From NCBI RefSeq assembly GCF_910578895.1, contig NZ_CAJTSC010000001.1:109116-173115 (forward strand): 64,000 nucleotides of DNA, written 5' to 3'. Numbering within the stretch: the stretch's first letter is position 1; every line of letters begins with the position of its first letter. A program made the translations under genes and the position numbers. This document shows, piece after piece, positions 43,951-52,623 of this stretch. The stretch comes from an uncultured Bacteroides sp. (GTDB taxonomy: Bacteria > Bacteroidota > Bacteroidia > Bacteroidales > Bacteroidaceae). The notes beneath the pieces were generated by a model. The model saw only the letters and a program-made list of their open reading frames with translations. It had not been told where the DNA came from and searched no databases.

Positions 43951-44583
43951 TCACCTTAAATCGACTATTTCAGCCGTAGGATAATCTTTCCTGTCGAATA
44001 CAAAAAGGCTGTCTCCATACCGTTCACCTGTCCGGCAGGAGTTGATAAACACCACTACCGCTTCTTTGCTTCCCCGCCGGACCATGCTGAACTTCAAAGG
44101 GAGGAACGACCTTTTGTCTATGTACAAAATAACACATTGTATATCCTGGCTGCGTTTTGTTGCCGTCATTACCACTTTATGGGTTGTATTGTCCGAAGCA
44201 TTACCCGTCTTAGCCACTTTCAACTTATAATCCTGATCGTAGAGCGACAGCCAAGAATAGGGATTGATGCCTTTCAACTCTTCCTGAGTAGGCTCGGAAA
44301 CATTCACTTCATCGCTTGAAGCAAGATAGGTCCACTGCGTACGCCCGTCGAACCATGTCGTCACTCCTTCCGTTTTCAACAGGAACTTGTCACCTTTCAG
44401 GCGAATGGTACCGGTTGAATTTCCTTCGGGAGCACGGGCGGAAAAGGTTATTTCCACTCCCCCCGCACTGCGGAAAGCATCTGCCGCACGGTCAAGTATA
44501 TCCTTGGCATCCGGTTGCTGTGCCGCCACAGGGAGAGCCAAACAGAGCATCCGGAAAACAAATAAAAGAGTCTTGATTTTCAT
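43951..44583 (-). CDS. LolA-family periplasmic lipoprotein carrier
   Basis: 210 residues from the ATG at 44581-44583. An ATG eight codons earlier would overlap the ftsK stop and would not improve the signal peptide (IKTLLFVFRMLCLALPVAAQ). The fold signature of LolA is a half-barrel with ILDRAADAFRSAGGVEITFSA, STGTIRLKGDKFLLKT, YDQDYKLKVAKTG and a KFSMVRRGSKEAVVVFINS strand. In enteric bacteria LolA carries lipoproteins from LolCDE to LolB. The gene is 20 bases downstream of ftsK. Bacteroidota often keep this protein next to ftsK, as I recall. Confidence 0.88.
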   Translation of the reverse strand: MKIKTLLFVFRMLCLALPVAAQQPDAKDILDRAADAFRSAGGVEITFSARAPEGNSTGTIRLKGDKFLLKTEGVTTWFDGRTQWTYLASSDEVNVSEPTQEELKGINPYSWLSLYDQDYKLKVAKTGNASDNTTHKVVMTATKRSQDIQCVILYIDKRSFLPLKFSMVRRGSKEAVVVFINSCRTGERYGDSLFVFDRKDYPTAEIVDLR

Positions 44584-44603
44584 GTAATTCAAACATTGAT
44601 GCA

Positions 44604-47126
44604 TCACAAATTGTTCAAGCGCGTTTCCAAATCCGTTATGTCAACACAGAGCACCTCACGCGGTTTGCTGCCTTGCGCCGGTCCCACTATCTTCGCCTTC
44701 TCCAACTGGTCCATGATACGTCCCGCACGGTTGTAACCGATAGCAAATTTACGCTGTATCAACGAAGTAGAACCTTGCTGCTGATACACAATCAACTGAG
44801 CGGCATCTTCAAACAACGGGTCACGATGCCCCATATCCACATCGCTCAAATCACTGCCGGAATTTTCATCTACATACTCAGGCAGATAGAATGCCGTAGG
44901 ATAACCTTGCTGACGGGCTATGAACTTCGTAATCTCCGCAACTTCCGGCGTATCAATGAAAGCGCACTGCACACGGACGGGATCGGCACCTTGCAAGAAC
45001 AACATATCACCGCGACCAATCAACTGGTTGGCTCCCGGACGGTCCAGAATAGTACGGGAGTCCACCATAGCCGACACCCGGAAAGCAACGCGCGCCGGGA
45101 AGTTGGCTTTAATCGTACCCGTAATAATGTTGGTCGTAGGACGCTGTGTGGCAATAATCATGTGTATGCCCACGGCACGCGCCAACTGGGCGATACGGGC
45201 AATAGGCAATTCCACATCCTTGCCGGCCGTCATAATCAAATCACCGAACTCATCAATCACTACCACGATATACGGCATGAACTTATGCCCTTTTTCCGGA
45301 TTCAGGCGGCGGTTGATAAACTTCTCGTTGTATTCTTTAACATTACGCACATGCGCAGCTTTCAGCAGGTCGTAACGTGTATCCATCTCAACACAGATGG
45401 AGTTCAGCGTTTGCACTACCTTAGTCACATCCGTTATAATGGCATCCTCGCCATCGGGAAGCTTGGCAAGAAAATGATGTTCAATCACCGAATAGATGCT
45501 GAATTCCACTTTCTTCGGGTCTACCAACACAAACTTCAACTCAGCAGGATGCTTCTTATATAATAAGGAGGTAATGATAGCATTCAACCCTACAGACTTA
45601 CCCTGACCGGTAGCTCCGGCAACAAGCATGTGTGGCATCTTGCATAAATCCACCATAAATACCTCGTTGGTAATGGTCTTACCCAATGCGACGGGCAGGT
45701 CGAACGTAGACTCCTGAAATTTCTTACTGCCAATGATACTCTGACCGGAAACAATCTTCGGATTGGAGTTAGGCACTTCGATACCGATTGTTCCTTTTCC
45801 CGGTATCGGAGCAATAATACGGATGCCTAACGCAGAAAGGCTAAGCGCAATATCGTCTTCCAAACCGCGTATCTTAGAGATGCGGACTCCCTGTGCCGGG
45901 GTAATCTCATACAACGTCACCGTAGGTCCGACTGTAGCCTTAATAGAGCTGATTTCAATGCCGAAGCTGCGCAGCGTACTGATAATCTTATCTTTATTGG
46001 CATTCTGTTCTGCCATGTCAATCGTAGGTTCGGCATTGTCGTAATGCTTCATCAAGTCAATTGTCGGATAGTGGTAGTTTTCCAAATCAAGACACGGATT
46101 ATACGGTTCCAACTCCTGACCGTGATATTCCTCATCTTCCACCGTCTCCACCTCGAAAGCAGGTTCTTTCTCCTCTTGCCGCCTCGGTTCCGGAATGACG
46201 AAAGCAGGAGCAGGCGATGGAACGGCAGGAGCTTCAATCGTCATCAGCACTTCATCCTCCCCTTTGGCAATGGCAGATTCATTCTTTACGTCATCCCCCA
46301 AATCGAGCATTATTTCACGAACATCCTCCTCGTTTTCTTCTTCTGTCACAAATTCTTCCGGTTTACGGGACAGCTCTTCTTTTTCCGTATCGGAAGCGGT
46401 CTCTGCCGCAGCCGGCATTTTTGTTTCTTCCGTTGTCCAAGAGCCCGTAAACTCTTCCGGAGTCTCGCCCAATTCACCCTCTTCCTTTTCCTTACGTTTC
46501 AAGAAGCTAAGGCTGAAAAGTTTGCGCAACCAGATGACAGTACGCGTACTCAGATAGATAAAGAAACAGATGGCAGTAACCAGCAATATCATCCACACAC
46601 CCGGCACCCCTACTTGGGATACCAGCCAGTTGCCTACATTGTATCCGTGCATTCCTCCCAGATAGAGGAAAGAATCCTTATACTGATTTACAAACACAAA
46701 ACCGAAAAATACCGAGAACCAAACCAGCAATAACGAACATCCTATGAACCATTTCCACAGGCAAACCACACGGACACGCATCAGTTTCAATCCGGCTACA
46801 GCCAGAAAAACCAAAATGAAGAAAGAGGATATGCCAAAACAGTCGTTTATCAAATAGCTGGCAAGTTGCGCCCCCCGCGAACCGGCATAGTTCTTCACGC
46901 CGTTATGCGTGGAAATCAAATCCCGCGTGTTACCGGAATCTATAATGCTTTGGTCCGCCGCTCCGGTAAAGAAGAAAGATGAAAAAGCAAGCAGCAGATA
47001 GACCGAGAAGATTACCAGTATCAAACCTACCACAAAATGAACGGTTTCATTCTTCAAAACAGCGGCTATCTTTTCGAACGAAGAGATAGAGAACTCTGTA
47101 TCTTTAGTTGTATTTTTCTTCACCAT
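44604..47126 (-). CDS. ftsK: DNA translocase FtsK
   Basis: 840 residues. Pumps chromosome dimers toward XerCD/dif at the septum. Four to five N-terminal membrane helices (about 30-195), then an acidic proline-rich linker (about 215-345, Glu-rich), the alpha/beta motor with Walker A AGATGQGKS (near residue 505) and Walker B VVIDEFGDLI, and a C-terminal gamma domain (VDMGHRDPLFEDAAQLIV through LEKAKIVGP), the winged helix that reads KOPS-like sequences. It is the first gene of ftsK-lolA-trxB, with a TACTTTTG box at 47159-47166. Confidence 0.97.
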   Translation of the reverse strand: MVKKNTTKDTEFSISSFEKIAAVLKNETVHFVVGLILVIFSVYLLLAFSSFFFTGAADQSIIDSGNTRDLISTHNGVKNYAGSRGAQLASYLINDCFGISSFFILVFLAVAGLKLMRVRVVCLWKWFIGCSLLLVWFSVFFGFVFVNQYKDSFLYLGGMHGYNVGNWLVSQVGVPGVWMILLVTAICFFIYLSTRTVIWLRKLFSLSFLKRKEKEEGELGETPEEFTGSWTTEETKMPAAAETASDTEKEELSRKPEEFVTEEENEEDVREIMLDLGDDVKNESAIAKGEDEVLMTIEAPAVPSPAPAFVIPEPRRQEEKEPAFEVETVEDEEYHGQELEPYNPCLDLENYHYPTIDLMKHYDNAEPTIDMAEQNANKDKIISTLRSFGIEISSIKATVGPTVTLYEITPAQGVRISKIRGLEDDIALSLSALGIRIIAPIPGKGTIGIEVPNSNPKIVSGQSIIGSKKFQESTFDLPVALGKTITNEVFMVDLCKMPHMLVAGATGQGKSVGLNAIITSLLYKKHPAELKFVLVDPKKVEFSIYSVIEHHFLAKLPDGEDAIITDVTKVVQTLNSICVEMDTRYDLLKAAHVRNVKEYNEKFINRRLNPEKGHKFMPYIVVVIDEFGDLIMTAGKDVELPIARIAQLARAVGIHMIIATQRPTTNIITGTIKANFPARVAFRVSAMVDSRTILDRPGANQLIGRGDMLFLQGADPVRVQCAFIDTPEVAEITKFIARQQGYPTAFYLPEYVDENSGSDLSDVDMGHRDPLFEDAAQLIVYQQQGSTSLIQRKFAIGYNRAGRIMDQLEKAKIVGPAQGSKPREVLCVDITDLETRLNNL

Positions 47127-47158
47127 AAATGTACTCCACTAATATCTGTATAATGACG

Positions 47159-47166
47159 CAAAAGTA
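47159..47166 (-). promoter_or_regulatory. -7 box of the ftsK operon
   Basis: Minus-strand TACTTTTG, TAnnTTTG match, 33 bases before the ftsK ATG. It lies back to back with the DUF5063 promoter at 47209-47216. Confidence 0.55.
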
Positions 47167-47208
47167 ACAAAAAAAAGCTTATGCAGTAATGCTTTCAAAC
47201 CTTTTTCG

Positions 47209-47216
47209 TACCTTTG
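47209..47216 (+). promoter_or_regulatory. -7 box of the DUF5063-rlmI unit
   Basis: TACCTTTG matches TAnnTTTG, 20 bases before the ATG of the DUF5063 gene. Confidence 0.55.
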
Positions 47217-47235
47217 TGCTTCAAATCAAGAAGAT

Positions 47236-47784
47236 ATGAAAAAAGAAAGCCAAGTGATATTCGACCGTAATGTCGTGGAATTCGTAACCGTAGCCGCCGA
47301 GTTCTGCAAGTTCCTGGAACAGACGGAAACAATGAAACGTTCCGTATTTGTCGATACATCCTTAAAGATACTTCCCCTGCTCTACCTCAAAGCATCCATG
47401 TTGCCCCAATGCGAGACAATGGGCGATGAAAACCTTGAGACGTTTGTGACGGAAGAAACCTACGAAATACTTCGCATGAACCTGGCGGGCATCCTCGCCG
47501 AGAAAGACGATTACCTGGATGTGTTCGTATCGGACATGAAATACAGCGACCAACCCATCACCAAAAACATTTCCGAAGACTTAGCCGACATCTATCAAGA
47601 CATCAGAGACTTTATCTTCGTATTCCAGTTGGGACTTAACGAGACAATGAACGATTCGCTCGCCGCCTGCCAGGAGCATTTCACCTTGTACTGGGGACAG
47701 AAATTAGTGAATACCCTGCGCGCACTGCACGATGTAAAGTACAACCAACCGGACGAGGAAGAGAACGAACAGGAGGATGATTAA
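47236..47784 (+). CDS. DUF5063-family protein
   Basis: 182 residues, all-helical, without signal peptide. Residues 8-65 (VVEFVTVAAEFCKFLEQTETMKRSVFVDTSLKILPLLYLKASMLPQ) and 110-165 (ISEDLADIYQDIRDFIFVFQLGLNE) fit DUF5063, a family of unknown function found in Bacteroidota. The C-terminus is acidic (DEEENEQEDD). It precedes a DEDD exonuclease gene by 10 bases and rlmI further down, so it may act in RNA handling; that link is by context only. Confidence 0.85.
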   Translation: MKKESQVIFDRNVVEFVTVAAEFCKFLEQTETMKRSVFVDTSLKILPLLYLKASMLPQCETMGDENLETFVTEETYEILRMNLAGILAEKDDYLDVFVSDMKYSDQPITKNISEDLADIYQDIRDFIFVFQLGLNETMNDSLAACQEHFTLYWGQKLVNTLRALHDVKYNQPDEEENEQEDD

Positions 47785-47794
47785 ACTTTAAGCT

Positions 47795-48427
47795 ATGATT
47801 ATCAGAAGAAGTATAGATAAAGAAGAAGTAAAGGAGATGCCGAAAGTTGTCTTTCCGGGGCAGATACATGTTGTACAAACCCCTCAAGAGGCAGAGCGTG
47901 CAGTGGACTATCTAAAAAAATGCTCCATATTAGGTATCGACAGCGAGACGCGTCCGTCTTTCATCAAAGGACAATCGCATAAGGTGGCGCTGTTGCAGAT
48001 TTCATCGGAAGACCACTGTTTTCTTTTCCGTCTCAACCTTGTCGGCCTGACTCTTCCGGTTATCATGCTGCTCGAAAATCCCGGTATTATCAAGGTGGGG
48101 CTCTCCCTGCGCGATGATTTCATGATGCTGCACAAGCGTGCGCCTTTCGAACCACGTGCCTGCATCGAACTGCAAGAATATGTCCGTACTTTCGGTATCC
48201 AGGACAAGAGCCTGCAAAAAATATATGCCATTCTTTTTGCAGAAAAGATTTCAAAGAACCAACGTCTGTCCAACTGGGAAGCCGAAGCACTGACCCTGCC
48301 TCAGCAACAATACGCAGCCACCGATGCGTGGGCATGCCTGAACATATACAACCGGTTGCAGGAATTGAAGCGTACCGGCGATTTTGAAATGGCAGCCGAA
48401 GAGAATCATCGCACAACTTCCTTATAA
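47795..48427 (+). CDS. DEDDy-type 3'-5' exonuclease, RNase D-like
   Basis: 210 residues: a single exonuclease domain with no HRDC domain, so shorter than RNase D. Active-site residues follow the DEDDy order: Asp and Glu in LGIDSETRPSF (near residue 49), Asp in GLSLRDDFMML (near 107), and Tyr-Asp in YAATDAWACLNIY (near 172). It probably trims RNA or DNA 3' ends. It is followed 25 bases later by rlmI, an rRNA methyltransferase, and preceded by a DUF5063 gene. Confidence 0.93.
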   Translation: MIIRRSIDKEEVKEMPKVVFPGQIHVVQTPQEAERAVDYLKKCSILGIDSETRPSFIKGQSHKVALLQISSEDHCFLFRLNLVGLTLPVIMLLENPGIIKVGLSLRDDFMMLHKRAPFEPRACIELQEYVRTFGIQDKSLQKIYAILFAEKISKNQRLSNWEAEALTLPQQQYAATDAWACLNIYNRLQELKRTGDFEMAAEENHRTTSL

Positions 48428-48452
48428 CATTACTACACCCTATATTATAACT

Positions 48453-49634
48453 ATGTATAAAGTATATCTAAAGCCTGGTAAAGAAGAGTCGTTAAAACGT
48501 TTCCACCCTTGGGTATTTTCCGGCGCCATCGCGCATTTCGACGGAGAACCCGAAGAGGGAGAAGTCGTTGAAATCTATACATCCAAGAAAGAGTTTATCG
48601 CCAAAGGGCATTTCCAGATTGGCAGCATCGCCGTCCGTGTGCTCAGCTTCCGCCAAGACGAGGTAATTGATGCCGTTTTTTGGAAACGTAAACTCAGCAT
48701 CGCCTACGATATGCGCCGCAGCATCGGCATTGCCGGGAACCCGACCAACAACACATACCGCCTGGTACATGGCGAGGGCGACAACCTGCCGGGACTGGTA
48801 ATCGACGTCTATGCCCGGACTGCCGTTATGCAGGCACATTCCGCCGGCATGCACCTCGACCGCATGGCAATAGCCGATGCGCTGACCGAGGTCATGGGAG
48901 ATAAGATTGACAACATCTACTACAAATCCGAAACCACCCTGCCCTTCAAAGCCGACCTTTATCCGGAAAACGGTTTCCTGCGAGGTGGAAGTACCGACAA
49001 TATTGCCATGGAATATGGCTTGAAATTCCATATTGATTGGCTGAAAGGTCAGAAGACAGGTTTCTTTGTAGACCAGCGGGAGAATCGTTCGCTACTGGAA
49101 CGCTATGCCAACGGCCGTAGCGTGTTGAATATGTTCTGCTACACCGGCGGCTTCTCGGTATACGCCATGCGTGGCAATGCCAAGTTAGTGCATTCCGTAG
49201 ACAGTTCCGCCAAAGCAATCGATCTGACAAACAAGAATATCGAATTGAACTTTCCCGGTGACAGCCGCCATGCGGCATACGCGGAAGATGCCTTTAAATA
49301 TCTCGACCGTATGGGCGACCAATACGACCTCATCATTCTGGACCCGCCGGCATTTGCCAAACACCGCGACGCATTGCGTAACGCCCTGCAAGGATACCGG
49401 AAACTCAATGTCAAGGCATTCGAGAAAATCAAACCGGGCGGCATACTGTTCACCTTCTCCTGTTCACAAGCCGTCAGCAAGGAGAATTTCCGTACCGCCG
49501 TGTTCACCGCCGCTGCCATGTCCGGTCGCAGCGTGCGTATCCTGCACCAATTGACACAACCGGCCGACCACCCCGTAGGCATTTATCACCCCGAAGGAGA
49601 ATACCTGAAAGGACTTGTCCTATACGTGGAATAA
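48453..49634 (+). CDS. rlmI: 23S rRNA cytosine-C5 methyltransferase RlmI-like
   Basis: 393 residues from the ATG at 48453. The N-terminal PUA domain (YLKPGKEESLKRFHPWVFSGAI), the EEHEA-like middle region and the SAM-binding Rossmann fold (FCYTGGFSVYAMRGNAKLVHSVDSS) are present. Catalytic motif IV reads I-L-D-P-P-A-F-A-K. Enterobacterial RlmI methylates C1962 of 23S rRNA. No motif is missing. The intergenic region after its stop carries the third 22-bp palindrome array. Confidence 0.93.
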   Translation: MYKVYLKPGKEESLKRFHPWVFSGAIAHFDGEPEEGEVVEIYTSKKEFIAKGHFQIGSIAVRVLSFRQDEVIDAVFWKRKLSIAYDMRRSIGIAGNPTNNTYRLVHGEGDNLPGLVIDVYARTAVMQAHSAGMHLDRMAIADALTEVMGDKIDNIYYKSETTLPFKADLYPENGFLRGGSTDNIAMEYGLKFHIDWLKGQKTGFFVDQRENRSLLERYANGRSVLNMFCYTGGFSVYAMRGNAKLVHSVDSSAKAIDLTNKNIELNFPGDSRHAAYAEDAFKYLDRMGDQYDLIILDPPAFAKHRDALRNALQGYRKLNVKAFEKIKPGGILFTFSCSQAVSKENFRTAVFTAAAMSGRSVRILHQLTQPADHPVGIYHPEGEYLKGLVLYVE

Positions 49635-49689
49635 ACCCAAACCGGTTCGAACGGAAAGAGCGGCATACTTCCCATCAGGCAAAGATAGC

Positions 49690-49750
49690 AATCATACGGT
49701 ATGATTCATGCAATCATACCGTATGATTACGGGAACCATACCGTATGATT
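49690..49750. repeat. Three 17-bp palindromes with exact 22-bp spacing
   Basis: AATCATAC-G-GTATGATT (centre 49698), AATCATAC-C-GTATGATT (centre 49720) and AACCATAC-C-GTATGATT (centre 49742, one mismatch). The spacers differ in sequence but keep the 22-bp step. It lies just downstream of rlmI. Confidence 0.88.
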
Positions 49751-49875
49751 GCCATCCCGGCAATAAAAGCGGCACAGCACTCCCGTATGCCGCATCCGGC
49801 TGAAGATAAAACCGGAACAAATTCAGGTCAAAGATTTAAATCATGTTAATATACAAAAGAAAATCAGTAAAACAG

Positions 49876-49891
49876 TATGTTATATAACATA
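49876..49891. promoter_or_regulatory. Perfect 16-bp palindrome, probable operator
   Basis: TATGTTATATAACATA equals its own reverse complement. It ends 8 bases before the TATCTTTG box at 49900-49907, covering the place of the -33 element, which suggests repressor or activator binding. Confidence 0.6.
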
Positions 49892-49899
49892 AAACCCCT

Positions 49900-49907
49900 T
49901 ATCTTTG
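49900..49907 (+). promoter_or_regulatory. -7 box of the small leader RNA
   Basis: TATCTTTG, a perfect TAnnTTTG match, with a start site expected near 49914. Confidence 0.6.
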
Positions 49908-49913
49908 CACTGT

Positions 49914-49981
49914 GTTTTTCATGGTATTAGATTTAAGGTTAATAAAGATTGGCTGTCTGGGATAGATGGCCTTCTTTTTTT
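49914..49981 (+). ncRNA. Candidate short structured RNA ending in a terminator
   Basis: A conserved-looking leader (with TCATGGTATTAGATTTAAGG early on) leads to GGCTGTCT / AGATGGCC (49951-49958 and 49964-49971), an 8-bp stem with two G-T pairs around GGGAT, then a T tract to 49981. The unit therefore has its own promoter and terminator in about 70 bases. I recall similar sequences in front of many Bacteroides genes, resembling the Bacteroidales-1 RNA class in layout, but I cannot confirm membership. It may be an attenuator or a free sRNA. Confidence 0.6.
49951..49981 (+). terminator. Terminator hairpin of the leader RNA
   Basis: GGCTGTCT-GGGAT-AGATGGCC followed by TTCTTTTTTT, a standard intrinsic terminator layout. 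Confidence 0.7.
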
Positions 49982-49991
49982 ATATACACTT

Positions 49992-50023
49992 CTTGTTTTT
50001 CTGCCAACTGCATCGTACATTTG
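49992..50023 (+). promoter_or_regulatory. Second promoter, for the nucleoside transporter
   Basis: CTTG (49992-49995) and TACATTTG (50016-50023) are separated by 20 bases, close to the Bacteroidota consensus. It starts 11 bases after the leader T tract and 46 bases before the transporter ATG. Confidence 0.55.
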
Positions 50024-50068
50024 CACCTATTACACAATTCAACAATTTTCTATAAAAAAGCTAATATT

Positions 50069-51328
50069 ATGAGCATCAAATTCCGACTCACAGCCATGCA
50101 GTTTCTTCAATTCTTTATTTGGGGAGCATGGCTTATCTCATTAGGCGGCTACATGGGTGGTACATTACACTTCGAAGGCGGTCAGATCGGCGCCATTTTC
50201 GCAACTATGGGAATCGCCTCGCTTATCATGCCCGGACTTATGGGAATTATCGCCGACAAATGGATAAACGCCGAACGCCTTTACGGCATACTGCATCTTA
50301 TCGGTGCCGGTGCTCTGATTTACGCATCCACCGCTACTACATACAACCACATGTATTGGGCAATGCTGCTTAACATGCTTGTATACATGCCTACCCTATC
50401 ATTGGCAAACACGGTTTCGTACAATGCGTTGGAACAGTATAAGTTGGATTTGATAAAAGACTTCCCTCCTATACGGGTTTGGGGAACCGTAGGTTTTATT
50501 TGCGCCATGTGGGCTGTAGACCTCACCGGTTTCAAGGCAGGTCCCGCACAACTCTATGTGGCAGCAATCTCCGCCACCATCTTAGGACTCTACGCTTTCT
50601 CGCTGCCCGCCTGTCCGCCCGCGCGTAGCGAAGGGAAGACGATGCTCTCCGCCTTCGGGCTTGACGCATTGGTGCTCTTCAAACGCAAGAAGATGGCTAT
50701 CTTCTTCTTTTTCTCCATGCTGTTAGGCGCAGCGCTGCAAATCACAAACACCTACGGAGACCTGTTCTTGAGTTCTTTCGCTTCCATTCCCCAATATGCC
50801 GATTCTTTCGGAGTGAAACATTCCGTCATTCTGCTCTCTATCTCACAAATGAGCGAAACATTATTCATCCTCGCCATTCCATTCTTCCTGAGACATTTCG
50901 GAATCAAGCGTGTGATGCTTATCAGCATGTTCGCCTGGGTGTTCCGCTTCGGCCTCTTCGGTTTGGGTGATCCCGGCAGCGGCTTATGGATGCTCATCCT
51001 TTCCATGATTGTCTATGGCATGGCATTCGACTTTTTCAATGTTTCGGGCTCGTTATTCACAGAAATGGAAGCGCACCCGAGCATCCGTGCCAGTGCGCAG
51101 GGATTGTTTTTCATGATGACGAACGGTTTGGGCGCAATCATAGGCGGATATGCCAGCGGTGCCGTAGTGGATGCATTCTCCGTATATGCTCCCGAAGGTG
51201 GTCTGATAAGCCGTGAATGGACTCCCGTATGGCTTATATTCGCGGCCTACGCGTTGGTTATCGGAATATTCTTCGGAATCGTATTCCGCTATAAGCATAC
51301 TACGGAAAAAGCGGCGGGTATAAAATGA
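50069..51328 (+). CDS. Nucleoside:H+ symporter-type MFS transporter (NupG-like)
   Basis: 419 residues, about twelve membrane helices. The start at 50069 is chosen because an earlier frame (from 49949) would read through the leader RNA and terminator. Signatures of the NupG/XapB group are visible in the N-terminal half: FRLTAMQFLQFFIWGAWLISLGGYMG, TMGIASLIMPGLMGIIADKW and PTLSLANTVSYNAL. It should import nucleosides with protons. The charged loop at about 187-205 and the FKRKK segment divide the two six-helix halves. The next gene starts 4 bases after its stop. Confidence 0.9.
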   Translation: MSIKFRLTAMQFLQFFIWGAWLISLGGYMGGTLHFEGGQIGAIFATMGIASLIMPGLMGIIADKWINAERLYGILHLIGAGALIYASTATTYNHMYWAMLLNMLVYMPTLSLANTVSYNALEQYKLDLIKDFPPIRVWGTVGFICAMWAVDLTGFKAGPAQLYVAAISATILGLYAFSLPACPPARSEGKTMLSAFGLDALVLFKRKKMAIFFFFSMLLGAALQITNTYGDLFLSSFASIPQYADSFGVKHSVILLSISQMSETLFILAIPFFLRHFGIKRVMLISMFAWVFRFGLFGLGDPGSGLWMLILSMIVYGMAFDFFNVSGSLFTEMEAHPSIRASAQGLFFMMTNGLGAIIGGYASGAVVDAFSVYAPEGGLISREWTPVWLIFAAYALVIGIFFGIVFRYKHTTEKAAGIK

Positions 51329-51332
51329 CAGA

Positions 51333-51911
51333 ATGAACAGGAAGAAGATAGAACTGCATGTACAGAGTATCTCAAGCAGCCAGGCACAAGCCGGAGCCTA
51401 TGCCCTGGTGCTGAGTGAGGTAAACGGTCAGCGCGAATTACCGGTTATCATAGGCAGCAGCGAAGCACAGTATCTGCTGATTGAAATGAAAGGCATCGTT
51501 CCGCCCCGCCCGCTGACGCACACATTGTTTGCCTCCGTGCTTGAAGTTTTGGGAGTATCCTTGCTGCGTGTGCTTATTCACAAGGTGGACAATGGTATTT
51601 TTCATGCCTATCTCTACCTGAAAACGAACGATGCGGTACTGCGCATCGATGCACGCACGAGCGATGCCGTAGCCCTTGCCCTGTGCATGAATGCCCCGAT
51701 TTTCGTATACGATGACATTTTAGAGGCCGAGTGCCTGAAAGCGGAACATCGCACCACTCCGAACCGGGAGGTAAAGAGCAACGAAAACGCCCTTACCCGA
51801 AAAAACACCCTAAAGCAGTTGGAAGCCGCCCTGCAAAATGCCATAGACAAAGAGGAGTACGAACGGGCGGCACAACTGAGAGACATGATCAGCCAATACA
51901 AAAAACAATAA
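51333..51911 (+). CDS. Bifunctional-nuclease-family (DUF151) protein with UVR motif
   Basis: 192 residues. The N-terminal ~130 residues are a BFN/DUF151 domain (YALVLSEVNGQRELPVIIGSSEAQYLLIEMKG, RTSDAVALALCMNAPIFVYDDIL), and a UvrB/UvrC-type interaction motif covers about 155-190 (LEAALQNAIDKEEYERAAQLRDMISQYK). This two-part design is standard in Bacteroidota. Plant and bacterial relatives have DNase and RNase activity, and the UVR motif suggests contact with another protein. It sits 4 bases downstream of the transporter gene and 6 bases before rsmE, so they should form an operon. Confidence 0.93.
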   Translation: MNRKKIELHVQSISSSQAQAGAYALVLSEVNGQRELPVIIGSSEAQYLLIEMKGIVPPRPLTHTLFASVLEVLGVSLLRVLIHKVDNGIFHAYLYLKTNDAVLRIDARTSDAVALALCMNAPIFVYDDILEAECLKAEHRTTPNREVKSNENALTRKNTLKQLEAALQNAIDKEEYERAAQLRDMISQYKKQ

Positions 51912-51917
51912 ACAACT

Positions 51918-52616
51918 ATGCACGTATTCTATACTCCCGACATACAGTCGCAAGCCGAACTCCCCGGCGAAGAAGCCGCCCATGCAGTCCGCGTACTGAG
52001 ATTGCAAGCAGGCGATGAAGTGACACTGACCGACGGCAAAGGCAACTTCTACCGTGCGGAAATCAGTACCGCCACCCCCAAACGTTGCCTTGTCAATATA
52101 CTGAAGACCATTCCGCAAGCACCTTTATGGAGCGGACACCTGCACATCGCAATGGCTCCCACCAAGAACATGGACCGCACGGAGTGGTTCGCAGAGAAAG
52201 CTACCGAGATAGGTTTCGATGAACTGACATTCCTGAACTGCCGCTTTTCGGAGCGTAAAGTAATCAAGACAGAGCGTATCGCCAAGATATTGGTATCCGC
52301 CATCAAGCAATCGCTGAAAGCGCGCCTGCCCCGGCTGAATGAAATGACCGATTTCAACAAATTCATCAGCCGCCCTTTCGAAGGCCGCAAATTCATCGCA
52401 CATTGTTATGAAGGGGAAAAGCCTTTATTGAAAGATATTGTCCGCAAAGGAGAAAATGCGTTGGTGCTTATCGGACCGGAAGGCGACTTCAGCGAGGAAG
52501 AAGTGAGGAAAGCCATCGAGAACGGTTTCGAACCTATAAGCCTTGGCAACTCCCGCTTGCGCACCGAGACCGCAGCACTCGTTGCCTGCCACATCTTGAA
52601 CCTGCAAAACCAATAA
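51918..52616 (+). CDS. rsmE: 16S rRNA uracil-1498 N3-methyltransferase
   Basis: 232 residues. A SPOUT-fold methyltransferase acting on U1498 near the decoding site. A PUA-like N-terminal domain (about 1-70) precedes the knot. The SPOUT motifs KNMDRTEWFAEKATEIGFDEL, KARLPRLNE, LVLIGPEGDFSEEEV and LGNSRLRTETAALVACHIL are all there. Length is normal. It is in the middle of the 51333-53724 run with gaps of 6 and 7 bases. Confidence 0.96.
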   Translation: MHVFYTPDIQSQAELPGEEAAHAVRVLRLQAGDEVTLTDGKGNFYRAEISTATPKRCLVNILKTIPQAPLWSGHLHIAMAPTKNMDRTEWFAEKATEIGFDELTFLNCRFSERKVIKTERIAKILVSAIKQSLKARLPRLNEMTDFNKFISRPFEGRKFIAHCYEGEKPLLKDIVRKGENALVLIGPEGDFSEEEVRKAIENGFEPISLGNSRLRTETAALVACHILNLQNQ

Positions 52617-52623
52617 TTAGGAT

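Larger units (their letters stand above)
49635..50068. other. 434-base intergenic region before the nucleoside transporter
   Basis: No protein gene is supported. In order it contains the 22-bp palindrome array (49690-49750), a 16-bp palindrome (49876-49891) overlapping the upstream side of a promoter (49900-49907), an sRNA-like hairpin unit (49914-49981), and a second promoter (49992-50023) for the transporter. 49751-49875 shows nothing I can name. Confidence 0.7.
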
